DNA from: Branchiostoma floridae
Lineage: Eukaryota; Chordata; Leptocardii; Amphioxiformes; Branchiostomatidae
Assembly: GCF_000003815.2 (NCBI RefSeq)
Contig: NC_049979.1
Location: forward strand, 354,036 to 418,035
DNA length: 64,000 nt
Reading direction: 5' to 3'
Shown: positions 24,716 through 34,766 of the stretch, one piece after another
How the letters are laid out: the number at the start of each line of letters is the position of its first letter
Position numbering within the stretch: the first letter of the stretch is position 1
Position numbers and translations under genes: made by a program
Notes under the pieces: generated by a model
Told to the model about the DNA's origin: nothing
Seen by the model: only the letters and a program-made list of their open reading frames with translations
Database searches by the model: none

Positions 24716-27256
24716 ATGCCGCGTGCGACGTCCTGTGCCGTATTCCTGCTGGCCGCCCTGCTCTCATCCTCCCAGGCCCGCCGAGACGCCGCGGTGTGGT
24801 ATGAAGACGTCTCAATACGCGAGGATGCGTCCGTCGGCAGCACAGTCAAGCACCTGCGGGACGTCGTTAACGCCAGCGCTGTAGAAGCAAATGGAACATC
24901 CTGGGCAGTGAACATCACCAGAGGCAACGGTTTGGGACGGTTTGAGGTCGTTCCTGAGAACCTGACGCTCACCGTGGCCGCACCGCTGGACTATGAGTTC
25001 GGCCCGCGGTACAACCTGTCCCTGGAGCTGACAGATACTGCAGACAACAGCGTCTGGCTCGTGAACCTCGTCATAGTGGTCACGGACGTGCCGGGATACC
25101 CGCCGTACTACAACAAGCGGTGCGAAACACCAGTTATTCCTGATGATGGGACGGATGAGAACTATGTGCTGCTGAGGAGTACTGATGGACATTACGATGT
25201 TGTACTTCATCATAGTATCGACCCTGCACATTCTACAACCACACACCAGTACACCGACGACCTTATCCCCGCTTTTCGTGACGGAGCAGCTGATGTTATC
25301 ATGGAAGACTGCTCCTTTCGATGGTGTTTTGCTTTCAGCCCATCGCCATATGATATCAATAAATCATTGCTCGAGACGGCATTTAATGTTCCTGAGAATC
25401 AAGGCAGATTGAACTTTTCATGTAGCGACGGACAGTTCAGAAGTAAGGGTGAGGTTGTAATTCTGGACACTGAATACGGCCATACGTTGCCTGGGTGGGC
25501 ACAAGGTGGTCAGTGCGAGATGGGCATGGCAGAAGGGCTCCTGTATGTTTGGCTTGCAGAGTTTAATGAGATATGGTCTACTTCGTCCACTCGGATACAA
25601 TGTACCGCTGTCGTCGCAATTCACGCATTTGATGTAGCCTATTTGCGAGTCGATATCAAATTTCAGTACGATGTTACAGGATGTCCCGAGGGCAGGTATG
25701 GTCTGTACTGTGACAAAGACTGTACATGTAAGAACGGTGCTCGTTGCCATGGTTTTAACGGTGCGTGTGAGTGCCGCCCGGGATGGAGAGGGAGGGTCTG
25801 TGATATCCCCTGGCCTGAGGTCGTCATCGTGGATAAACCTGGCGATTCAGTCGTGAAGTACATCGGTACCAACCTGACTCTGACCTGCCTGGCTCCACAC
25901 ATCCACGTAGCAAATATGACGTGGGTTTATAAAGCAGAAAAGAATTATTATGAAACGAGAATCATTGAGGAAGGAGCAGTACAAAACAGTTCCATCAACT
26001 TCGAGCCGATCTTAGAGACTGCCAATGGTGAATATACTTGTGTGGTAAAAGCTATAGATGGTGAAGTGATCAATGCGACCTTTATCCTCAACGCTACCAG
26101 ATGCCCGCCTGGCTACTGGGGTACGGGTGAAGTTTGTCGCCAGGTGTGCGACTGTCAGTACGGAGGGACGTGTGACAGGTGGGAGGGTTGTCTGTGTCCT
26201 CCCGGTCGTCATGGAGACAGGTGTGAACATATCTGCGCGCCTGGCGCATTCGGTTGGAACTGCAGCATGAACTGTCACTGTCAGAACAACGCCTCATGTG
26301 ATCCCGTCAATGGCACCTGCATCTGTGCAGAAGGCCAGTGGGGCGACTCATGCCAGAATTTTTACTTTTGCCCTCCCGGTCTTTATGGAGACAGATGTGA
26401 ACACACATGCACACCTGGCACATTCGGTTTGAACTGCAGCAAGGATTGTCACTGTCAGAACAACGCCTCATGTGACCCAGTCAACGGTACCTGTTTTTGT
26501 GTAGAGGGACAATCAGATAGATTTTGTGAGAATGCCCCCAAGCCTGAAAGTAACCGAGTCGTTGTGTTGGCTTCCGTTATCCCTGCCATGTCCATAGTCG
26601 GTTGTATCGTGATTGTGATCCTGGCAAGGCGGCGTAGGCTGCGTACAAATGACACAGCGGACATAGAAATGGAGACCCTCTCACCATGGGAACTTGACAA
26701 ACAGGACATTCATTTCGAGCACATGATCGGCGAGGGAGAGTTCGGACACGTCGTGCGAGGAAGGTTGCGCGTTCCCGAAGGCTACCAGGTTTTGGTGGCC
26801 GCCAAGAGTATCCGGCCCGACCGCATGACAGCGTCGGTTGTCCGCGACTTTCGCCGCGAGATGGACATCCTCGCCAGAATCCACGAGGACAAGAATGGAC
26901 ACCCGAACGTGGTCAAGTTTTACGGGGTTCTGACTAAATCGGAGCCACAGTACATTGTTGTAGAGTACGCGGCTAATGAAGAACTGCGGCGGTACCTGTG
27001 GGGTCTGAGAGAGCAGTTTAAGGTGACAGGACATAGGAGACTGTTAGAACGACTCGGGTTTGCTTCTGGCGTGGCCAGTGGGTTATCGGAGCTGGCACGT
27101 CTGAAGATCGTGCACAGGGACATCGCCGCCCGTAACGTCGTCATCAGCGACAGGAAGGTGGCCAAGATCGCGGATTTCGGGCTGTCGCGCGACGTTTACG
27201 TGTCGTCGGCGTACAAACGTCTACAGCAGCCGGAGGGATGCTGCTCACCTCGTTGA
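24716..27256 (+). CDS. Receptor tyrosine kinase, left copy, kinase C-lobe deleted
   Basis: This is a single-exon ORF of 846 codons from the ATG that starts the signal peptide; an in-frame ATG at 24644 would add 24 unlikely residues. Order: signal peptide (1-21), cadherin-like domain (about 25-130), a divergent region (140-320), one EGF-like repeat, an Ig domain, three EGF-like repeats, a transmembrane helix near ASVIPAMSIVGCIVIVIL, a basic stop-transfer stretch, then the kinase. The glycine loop GEGEFG, the Lys in VAAKS, HRDIAARN and DFG are present. Compared with the right copy, everything from the activation loop to near the end is lost through two deletions, after which the frame shifts and stops at GCCSPR. 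PLKWMALE, the DVWSYG helix and the rest of the C-lobe are missing, so the product should be membrane-bound but kinase-dead. It could act as a decoy, or be a decaying gene. Confidence 0.85.
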   Translation: MPRATSCAVFLLAALLSSSQARRDAAVWYEDVSIREDASVGSTVKHLRDVVNASAVEANGTSWAVNITRGNGLGRFEVVPENLTLTVAAPLDYEFGPRYNLSLELTDTADNSVWLVNLVIVVTDVPGYPPYYNKRCETPVIPDDGTDENYVLLRSTDGHYDVVLHHSIDPAHSTTTHQYTDDLIPAFRDGAADVIMEDCSFRWCFAFSPSPYDINKSLLETAFNVPENQGRLNFSCSDGQFRSKGEVVILDTEYGHTLPGWAQGGQCEMGMAEGLLYVWLAEFNEIWSTSSTRIQCTAVVAIHAFDVAYLRVDIKFQYDVTGCPEGRYGLYCDKDCTCKNGARCHGFNGACECRPGWRGRVCDIPWPEVVIVDKPGDSVVKYIGTNLTLTCLAPHIHVANMTWVYKAEKNYYETRIIEEGAVQNSSINFEPILETANGEYTCVVKAIDGEVINATFILNATRCPPGYWGTGEVCRQVCDCQYGGTCDRWEGCLCPPGRHGDRCEHICAPGAFGWNCSMNCHCQNNASCDPVNGTCICAEGQWGDSCQNFYFCPPGLYGDRCEHTCTPGTFGLNCSKDCHCQNNASCDPVNGTCFCVEGQSDRFCENAPKPESNRVVVLASVIPAMSIVGCIVIVILARRRRLRTNDTADIEMETLSPWELDKQDIHFEHMIGEGEFGHVVRGRLRVPEGYQVLVAAKSIRPDRMTASVVRDFRREMDILARIHEDKNGHPNVVKFYGVLTKSEPQYIVVEYAANEELRRYLWGLREQFKVTGHRRLLERLGFASGVASGLSELARLKIVHRDIAARNVVISDRKVAKIADFGLSRDVYVSSAYKRLQQPEGCCSPR

Positions 27257-28348
27257 TCATGGCCTTTCATGGCAATGAAGTTTCTGCAAACGGCACAAGA
27301 AGTGCTCCTACACGTGTGTTCTGACCGCTAGAACAGTACAGTGCTTACCATACGTGATGCACTTGCTAATTTGTCGCGGACTATAAACAATGGGTATAAA
27401 GCCTGTGCCATCATGCAGTCGAGCTTAGCAGTCAGTATAGACTTTTGATTCAGTTATCTAGTTAGGTATTTAGTTAGATCCATACAATTGGGTACATAGA
27501 CTTGCAGCACTTTTAATGAAACGGAGTCGTTTAATTATGTTAAAGTATAGAATCCAATAGGGCATATTTCGAATTTGTCTGAAAAATTGTGTCTACTTTA
27601 TTGCAATCACACTTAATCAGAAAAAAGAGCTTTACAGTTGAATATCACGACAATGTCCAATTTTGCCGGATGTTAATCAAACAAATTCTTCATCATCATC
27701 ACTGTCGTGCAGAGTTTGATGTCATCTCTTTTAAAACATACCTTTTATCATTGCAATTATGCGGAATAGTCAAGTGGAACATTGTCGCATACATCAGAAT
27801 CAATATCTAAGAATATCTAAGCAAGATGCATTGGATTGTGCTGGGGAAGGTTGAGACTAATGTGGTCCAATGGAGTTATTCCCCAATATTTTAGCGTTGT
27901 AACAGGTTTGACGATATTAGTGAAAGATAACGTAAGGCTGTAGCAGCTGATTAAATGATTATACACAGAATACCGAAAATAATAAGAAGTACAGAATTGC
28001 CAATTACATAGCTAATCATCGAATAAATGTATCAACTGAATTAAAAAAAGCAAATGGTTACAAATTAATACTTGTATGTAGCAACTAAACAAATTACAAC
28101 AGAGAAATAAAACAGCTAACCAAGAGATAACCAGTGGACGAATTGAAGATCAGTACTGTGGTTTAATTGGGTGTGGCTTTTTTGTCAACAAAGTAGATGT
28201 AACATTAGCTACAGTGGGGAGTGGGGCGCTATGGGCAAGGCACTGCTCCCAAACATGCCCGGCACAGCAGCAGAGAACATCAGCAGAGGGCCGTGAACCT
28301 CAGCGGGAAACGCCAGTTACGGGTTATGTAGAAAGGGAGGACGCCACG

Positions 28349-28521
28349 TAATCTCCAAGCAGATCCTACAATGGCATAAGATAGTACCAAACTGGCCAAG
28401 GAGTTTAGTCAGCCAAGAGGTGTCCATTTGCCATGTAGCAAAACACACTCCTAAGCCAGCTTCACTTCTCTGGCAGCTTTTGATACTATCTTATGCTACC
28501 GTAGGATCTGCTTGGAGATTA
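28349..28521. mobile_element. 173-bp MITE with 9-bp target duplication
   Basis: The termini TAATCTCCAAGCAGATCCTAC and its inverse (about 35 bp each) bound a non-coding interior. GACGCCACG flanks it at 28340-28348 and 28522-28530, and occurs once at the mirrored empty site near 30728-30738. A 9-bp duplication is typical of Mutator-like elements. Because the right arm lacks it, it inserted after the segmental duplication. Confidence 0.9.
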
Positions 28522-29539
28522 GACGCCACGGGCCGTTTCTGACGGTGGGAGCGGCTGTTCAGCTGCATAGGATGTGACTACGGCCCGCCAAAGTCTGGCA
28601 GTCCCAGGCCAGTTAGGTGTCGACCCGTCACGTCTGTCTGCCTCACAGCTGGGTGCATGAGGATAGACCAAAAGTCGAACGACAGATGTAATAAGTCCAT
28701 GGGCCAGAGGAAAAATCGGTACCTCCAGGGTGGCAAATTCTCCTTGTTATTTTTGAATAGTAGAAGGCCTGTGGCATATATTTTTATGTGATAGCCATTC
28801 TGGCATGGTAGCTTTATACTGGCTATCAGCCTTCAAATCTATCACCATCTAAATTATCTGGAAATTTCGTGTCTTAAACGGGGAGGGGCAAAAAATTAAA
28901 CATCAATATTTTTCCATGAAAATTCACAGGCTAGTAGAACCTGCTAAGAGGATCATAAAAACATCAATTGATTTTCGATATCACGATTCAACACAAAATT
29001 ATGACCACCTAAAATCGGATATTTTAGTGATTTTCTCGTCAAAAATATATACTTTGCATTCCAATATCGTGCATTTGTTCACATTACCTATGGGGCCTTG
29101 CCTTATGAGTTAGATTTACCGTCCGTATCATTCCTTGCATATCAAACTTTAAATGATCGAAATCCATCAATGAAATCCGGAGATATGAATGTGTGAACAA
29201 TGACACACCTGTCAGCTTGTAGTATATCGTTGCTAAGGCCGTTGCTAAGGCTGTTGCTAAGGAGGTTTCATATCGTATTCCACAACAAAACTGATACAAA
29301 GAAGTTGAAAGAACTAACTTTTCTGTAGTAGGTTTGGGGGGAAAATCAAGTTATGGCCGAAAATTACCGAAATTGCGATGGCTACCCTCACAGATCTGCT
29401 GAAGATACGAACATAAGATGCTTGAACAGAATTACGTTGTACAGTTCTGCAGCACAAGAAGAATTCTGTACTTTACTTTGTGTACAGATGACAAGTGAGC
29501 TGCACGGCAATTTATACAGGCTATAGTCCGTGGCAGTTA

Positions 29540-30412
29540 CGGCCTATGCACTCATATTCATGGCACGGCCGTTTGTTTAACAGATCATTATCAGTGAAGG
29601 AGATGCCACATACAGGTGTATCTGTTGGATCTTGACATTCCGAAACAAGGCAAGGAGCCAATTATCATGCAAGTTCATTCAGTGTTATGCACAGTATCTC
29701 ATTTATAACAATTAAAGACGATATTACCCGTTTAGATAGCTTCTAATTCATTATCAATATCATAAATGTAACCATGTATGATGAAGAAACGGTTAGAATT
29801 GAATAAGTAGATCGAATCGAAACGTGTTGCTATCGCGTTGTAGTAAAACCCGACGCCCCATGGCAGGGTAGAGGTCCTGCTCCAACATTTGCATATATAT
29901 TAGGAGAGTCTTGATAAACAAGGTATTCGACCCTTCCCTTCTTTACCGTCACCCCAGCATGGTCCGTACTATGCTTATTTATGTAAACATTACAAGAAAC
30001 AAAAGCAGAACCGAGCGCTATGCAGATCGCAAATGTTTACTATTTTGTCAGGACCATTGTCGTGCCTGTGCACAATGTTCATGGCATGAATGTTTGTTTA
30101 CCAGATCATTATCAGTGTTGAAGAAGTCACGCACAGGCACATCTGTTAGATCTGGACGGCAAAAACTATGCTTTGGTGTTACGCATTGTATACTATCTCA
30201 TTTAGAAGAAATAAAGACAATCTTACACTTTTAAACAACTGCTACTTCATAATCAATATCATAAGCGTAACTTTGATGAATATAGTGTTGGAATTGAATC
30301 AGAGGGAGATCTGAAGGAAATGTGTTGCTACCGTGTAGCAAAACTCGATACCCCCATGGCAGGTCAGAAGCCCTGCTCCAACATTTGCATGTATACTAGG
30401 AGTCATTTAAGT
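29540..30412. repeat. Diverged direct repeat in the central spacer
   Basis: About 29540-29912 and 30070-30412 share phrases in the same order: ATGGCA, CAGATCATTATCAGTG, a CACA-CAGG block, ATCAATATCATAA, GTGTTGCTA, CCATGGCAGG and TGCTCCAACATTTGCAT. The offset is about 510-530 bp. No ORF explains them; they look like an old tandem duplication inside the spacer. Confidence 0.75.
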
Positions 30413-31892
30413 TCCGTTCGAGACGCGATGAAGATTTCGAGGTCATGTGCCATCATGGTGTCCGACTTGTGGTCAGTAAGGGTCTCCCTTGATTAAGACA
30501 CGAAATTTCCAGACCATTTGGATGGTGATAGGTTTGAAGGCTGATAGCCAGTATAAAGCTACCATACCACTTTTGTTGGTCTATCCTCATGCCACCTCCT
30601 CATACACCCAGCTGTGAGGCAGACAGACGTGACGGGTCGACACCTAACTGGCCTGGGACTGCCAGACTTTGGCGGGCCGTAGTCACATCCTATGAACTGA
30701 ACAGCCGCTCCCACCGTCAGAAACGGCCCGTGGCGTCCTCCCTTTCGCCAATTCGGAAAAACTTGTAACCCGTAACTGGCGTTTCCCGCTGAGGTTCACG
30801 GCCCTCTGCTGATTTTCTCTGCTGCTGTGCCGGGCATGTTTGGGAGCAGTGCCTTGCCCATAGCGCCCCACTCCCCACTGTAGCTAATGTTACATCTACA
30901 CCCACTCAAACCACAGTACTGATCTTCAATTCGTCCACTGGTTACCTCTTGGTTAGCTGTTTTATTTTTTTGTTGTAATTTGTTTAGTTGGTACATACCA
31001 GTATTAAGTTGTAACCATTTGCTTTTTCAATTCAGTTGATACATTTATTCGGTGATGGGCTATGTAATTGGCATTTTTGTACTTATTATTATTTTCGGTA
31101 TTCTGTGTATAATCATTTAATTAGCTGCTACAGCCTTACGTTATCTTTCACTAATATCGTCAAACGTTTACAACGCTAAGAATATTGGGGAATAACGCCA
31201 TTGGACCACAGTAGTCTCAGCCTTCCCCAGCACAATCCAATGTATCTTGCTTAGATATTCTTAGATATTGATTCTGATGTATGCGACAATGTTCCACTTG
31301 ACCTAGATCACACCTGCCGCCTATTCCGCATAATTGCAATGATACAAGGTATGTTTTAAAAGAGATGACATCAAACTCTGCACGACAGTGATGATAATGA
31401 ATAATTTGTTTGATTAACGTCAAATATCCGTGAAATGTAATCGATAGAAATCCGGCAAAATTGGACATTGTCGTGATATCCAACTGTAAAGCTCTTTTTT
31501 TCTGATTAAGTGTGATTGCAATAAAGTAGATACAATTTTTTCAGACAAATTCGAAATATGCCCTATTGGATTCTAATTATTATTATTACTCTAACATAAT
31601 TAAACGACTCCGTTTCATTACAAGTGCTGCAAGTCTATGTACCCAATTGTATGGATCTAACTGAATACCTAACTAGATAACTGAATCAAAAGTCTATACT
31701 GACTGCGAAGCTCGACTGCATGATGGCACAGGCTACTATTGGACAAAATTATTAGGAAATACACCCATTGTTTATAGTCCGCGACAAATTAGTAAGTGCA
31801 TCCCGTATGGCAAGCATTGTACTGTTCTAGTGGTCAGAACACACGTACTTCACATACTTGTAGGAGCACTTCTTGTGCCGTTAGCAGAAACT

Positions 31893-34766
31893 TCATTGCC
31901 ATGAAATGCCATGATCAACGAGGTGAGCAGCATCCCTCCGTGGCCTCAGCTGGTCTATCTTTTGCAGCAGCTCCTCAGGAGTCGGTCGCTTGGACGGGTC
32001 CACTATCCAGCAGGACCTGATGATGCGGTACACCGACAGCGGACAGTTCTCCGGCTGCTGCAGACGGACTCCTTTCCTCAGCAGCTCCAACAGCGTGCAC
32101 ACGTCCGGGTGCATCGGGCCGCCAGCATAGCGCGGCTCCTCCCCAAAGCTGGCGATCTCCCACAGCAGCACGCCGTACGACCACACGTCACTCTCGCACG
32201 TGTACACCCCGTCCCGTAACGACTCCAGGGCCATCCACTTCAGCGGCAACAGCTCCTCCTCCCCGCCCTGGTTGGTGCGTTTGTACGCCGACGACACGTA
32301 AACGTCGCGCGACAGCCCGAAATCCGCGATCTTGGCCACCTTCCTGTCGCTGATGACGACGTTACGGGCTGCGATGTCCCTGTGCACGATCTTCAGACGT
32401 GCCAGCTCCGATAACCCACTGGCCACGCCAGAAGCAAACCCGAGTCGTTCTAACAGTTTCCTATGTCCTGTCACCTTGAATTGTTCTCTCAGACTCCACA
32501 GGTACCGCCGCAGTTCTTCGTTAGTCGCGTACTCCACAACAATGTACTGTGGCTCCGATTTAGTCAGAACCCCGTAAAACTTGACCACATTCGGGTGTCC
32601 AGCCTTGTCCTCGTGGATCCTGGCGAGGATGTCCATCTCGCGGCGAAAGTCGCGGACAGCCGACGCTGTCATGCGGTCGGGCCGGATACTTTTGGCGGCC
32701 ACCAAAACCTGGTACCCCTCGGGAACGCGCAGTCTTCCCCGCACGACGTGGCCGAACTCTCCCTCGCCGATCATATGCTCGAAATGAATGTCTTGTCTGT
32801 CTAGTTCCCATGGTGAGAGGGTCTCCATTTCTATGTCCGCTGTGTCATTTGTACGCAGCCTACGCCGCCTTGCCAGGATCACAATCACGATACAACAGAC
32901 TATAAACATGGCAGGAATAACGGAAGCCAACACTCGGTTACTTTCAGGCTTGGGGGCATTCTCACAAAATCTACCTGATTGTCCCTCTACACAAAAACAG
33001 GTACCGTTGACTGGGTCACATGAGGCGTTGTTCTGACAGTGACAATCCTTGCTGCAGTTCAAACCGAAGCTGCCAGGTGTGCATGTGTGTTCACACCTGT
33101 CTCCATAAAGACCGGGAGGGCAAAAGTAAAAATTCTGGCATGAGTCGCCCCACTGGCCTTCTGCACAGATACAGGTGCCATTGACGGGATCACACGAGGC
33201 GTTGTTCTGACAGTGACAGTTCATGCTGCAGTTCCAACCGAATGCGCCAGGTGCGCAGATATATTCACACCTGTCTCCATGACGACCGGGAGGACACAGA
33301 CAACCCTCCCACCTGTCACACGTCCCTCCGTACTGACAGTCGCACACCTGGTGACAAACTTCACCCCAGTAGCCAGGTGGGCATCTGGTAGCGTTGAGGA
33401 TAAAGGTCGCATTGATCACTTCACCATCTATAGCTTTTACCACACAAGTATATTCACCATTGGCAGTCTCTAAGATCGGCTCGAAGTTGATGGGTCTGTT
33501 TTGTACTGCTCCTTCTTCAATGATTCTCGTTTCATTATAATTCTTTTCTGCTGGATAAACCCACGTCATATTTGCTACGTGGATGTGTGGAGCCAGGCAG
33601 GTCAGAGTCAGGTTGGTACCGATGTACTTCACGACTGAATCGCCAGGTTTATCCACGATGACGACCTCAGGCCAGGGAATATCACAGACCCTCCCTCTCC
33701 ATCCCGGGCGGCACTCACACGCACCGTTAAAGCCATGGCAACGGGCTCCGTTCTTACAAATACAGTCTTTGTCACAGTACAGACCGTATCTGCCCTCGGG
33801 ACATCCTGTAACGTCGTACTGAAAATTGATATCGACTCCCAATAGGCTAACAGCAAATGCGTGAATTGCGACGACATCGGTACATTGTATCCGATTGGAC
33901 GAAGTAGACCATATGTCATTAAACTCTACAAGCCAAACATACGGGAGCCCTTCTGCCATGCCCATCTCGCACTGACCACCTTGTGCCCACTCAGGCAACG
34001 TATGGCCGTATTCAGTGTCCAAAAATACAGCCTTACCCTTACTTTTGAACTGTCTGTCGCGACATGGAAACTCCAATCTGCCTTCATTCTCAGGAACCCT
34101 CAATGGCGTCTCGAGCAATAATTTATCGATATCATACGAAGATGGGCTGAAAGCAAGACACAATCGAAGGGAGCAGTCCCCCATGACAACATCAATTTCT
34201 CCGTCACGAAGAGTGGGGATTAGGTCGGGGTACTGATGTGTGGTTGAAGGATTTTCAGCGTCGATATGATGATGAAGTACAACATCGTAATGTCCATTAG
34301 TACTGCTCAGCAGCACATAGTTCTCACCCGGCCCATCATCAGGAATAACTGGTGTTTCGCACCGCTTGTTGTAGTACGGCGGGTATCCCGGCACGTCCGT
34401 GACCACGATGACGAGGTTCACGAGCCAGACGCTGTTGTCTGCAGTATCTGTCAGCTCCAGGGACAGGTTGTACCGCGGACTGAACTCATAGTCCAGCGGC
34501 GCGGCCACGGTTAGCGTCAGGTTCTCAGGAACGACCTCAAACCGTCCCAAACCGTTGCCTCTGGTGATGTTCACTGCCCAGGACGTTCCATTTCCTTCTA
34601 CATCGCTGGCGTTAACGACGTCTCGCAGGTGCTTGACTGTGCTGCCGACGGACGCATCCTCGCGTATTGAGACGTCTTCATACCACACCGCGGCGTCTCG
34701 GCGGGCCTGGGAGGATGAGAGCAGAGCGGCCAGCAGGAATACGGCACAGGACGTCGCACACGGCAT
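31893..34766 (-). CDS. Receptor tyrosine kinase, right copy, full length (957 aa)
   Basis: Single-exon ORF. The signal peptide is residues 1-21 and a cadherin-like domain spans about 25-130 (with LDYE and LELTDTADN). A cysteine-poor region of unknown fold covers 140-320. EGF-like repeat 322-362, Ig domain 365-460 with CVVKA, EGF-like repeats 462-602, transmembrane helix about 611-631. The tyrosine kinase is about 660-935: GEGEFG loop, catalytic Lys692, HRDIAARN (795-802), DFG (815-817), activation-loop Tyr823 and Tyr828, PLKWMALESL, DVWSYGVLLWE. All residues needed for catalysis are present. The EGF-Ig-EGF layout recalls Tie receptors and the cadherin-like head recalls RET, but the combination matches neither, so I give no symbol. 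It is the functional partner of the truncated copy at 24716 and diverges head to head from the BTB-kelch copy at 38013. The ligand is unknown. Confidence 0.9.
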   Translation of the reverse strand: MPCATSCAVFLLAALLSSSQARRDAAVWYEDVSIREDASVGSTVKHLRDVVNASDVEGNGTSWAVNITRGNGLGRFEVVPENLTLTVAAPLDYEFSPRYNLSLELTDTADNSVWLVNLVIVVTDVPGYPPYYNKRCETPVIPDDGPGENYVLLSSTNGHYDVVLHHHIDAENPSTTHQYPDLIPTLRDGEIDVVMGDCSLRLCLAFSPSSYDIDKLLLETPLRVPENEGRLEFPCRDRQFKSKGKAVFLDTEYGHTLPEWAQGGQCEMGMAEGLPYVWLVEFNDIWSTSSNRIQCTDVVAIHAFAVSLLGVDINFQYDVTGCPEGRYGLYCDKDCICKNGARCHGFNGACECRPGWRGRVCDIPWPEVVIVDKPGDSVVKYIGTNLTLTCLAPHIHVANMTWVYPAEKNYNETRIIEEGAVQNRPINFEPILETANGEYTCVVKAIDGEVINATFILNATRCPPGYWGEVCHQVCDCQYGGTCDRWEGCLCPPGRHGDRCEYICAPGAFGWNCSMNCHCQNNASCDPVNGTCICAEGQWGDSCQNFYFCPPGLYGDRCEHTCTPGSFGLNCSKDCHCQNNASCDPVNGTCFCVEGQSGRFCENAPKPESNRVLASVIPAMFIVCCIVIVILARRRRLRTNDTADIEMETLSPWELDRQDIHFEHMIGEGEFGHVVRGRLRVPEGYQVLVAAKSIRPDRMTASAVRDFRREMDILARIHEDKAGHPNVVKFYGVLTKSEPQYIVVEYATNEELRRYLWSLREQFKVTGHRKLLERLGFASGVASGLSELARLKIVHRDIAARNVVISDRKVAKIADFGLSRDVYVSSAYKRTNQGGEEELLPLKWMALESLRDGVYTCESDVWSYGVLLWEIASFGEEPRYAGGPMHPDVCTLLELLRKGVRLQQPENCPLSVYRIIRSCWIVDPSKRPTPEELLQKIDQLRPRRDAAHLVDHGISWQ

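Larger units (their letters stand above)
27257..31892. other. RTK 3' flanks and centre of the inverted duplication
   Basis: 27257-28870 mirrors about 30490-31892. Clear landmarks are AGCGGCTGTTCAG at 28551 against its inverse near 30700, and GGCTATCAGCCTTCAAA near 28820 against its inverse near 30540. The unique spacer (28871-30489) contains a diverged direct repeat. No coding exon was recognised. Confidence 0.7.
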
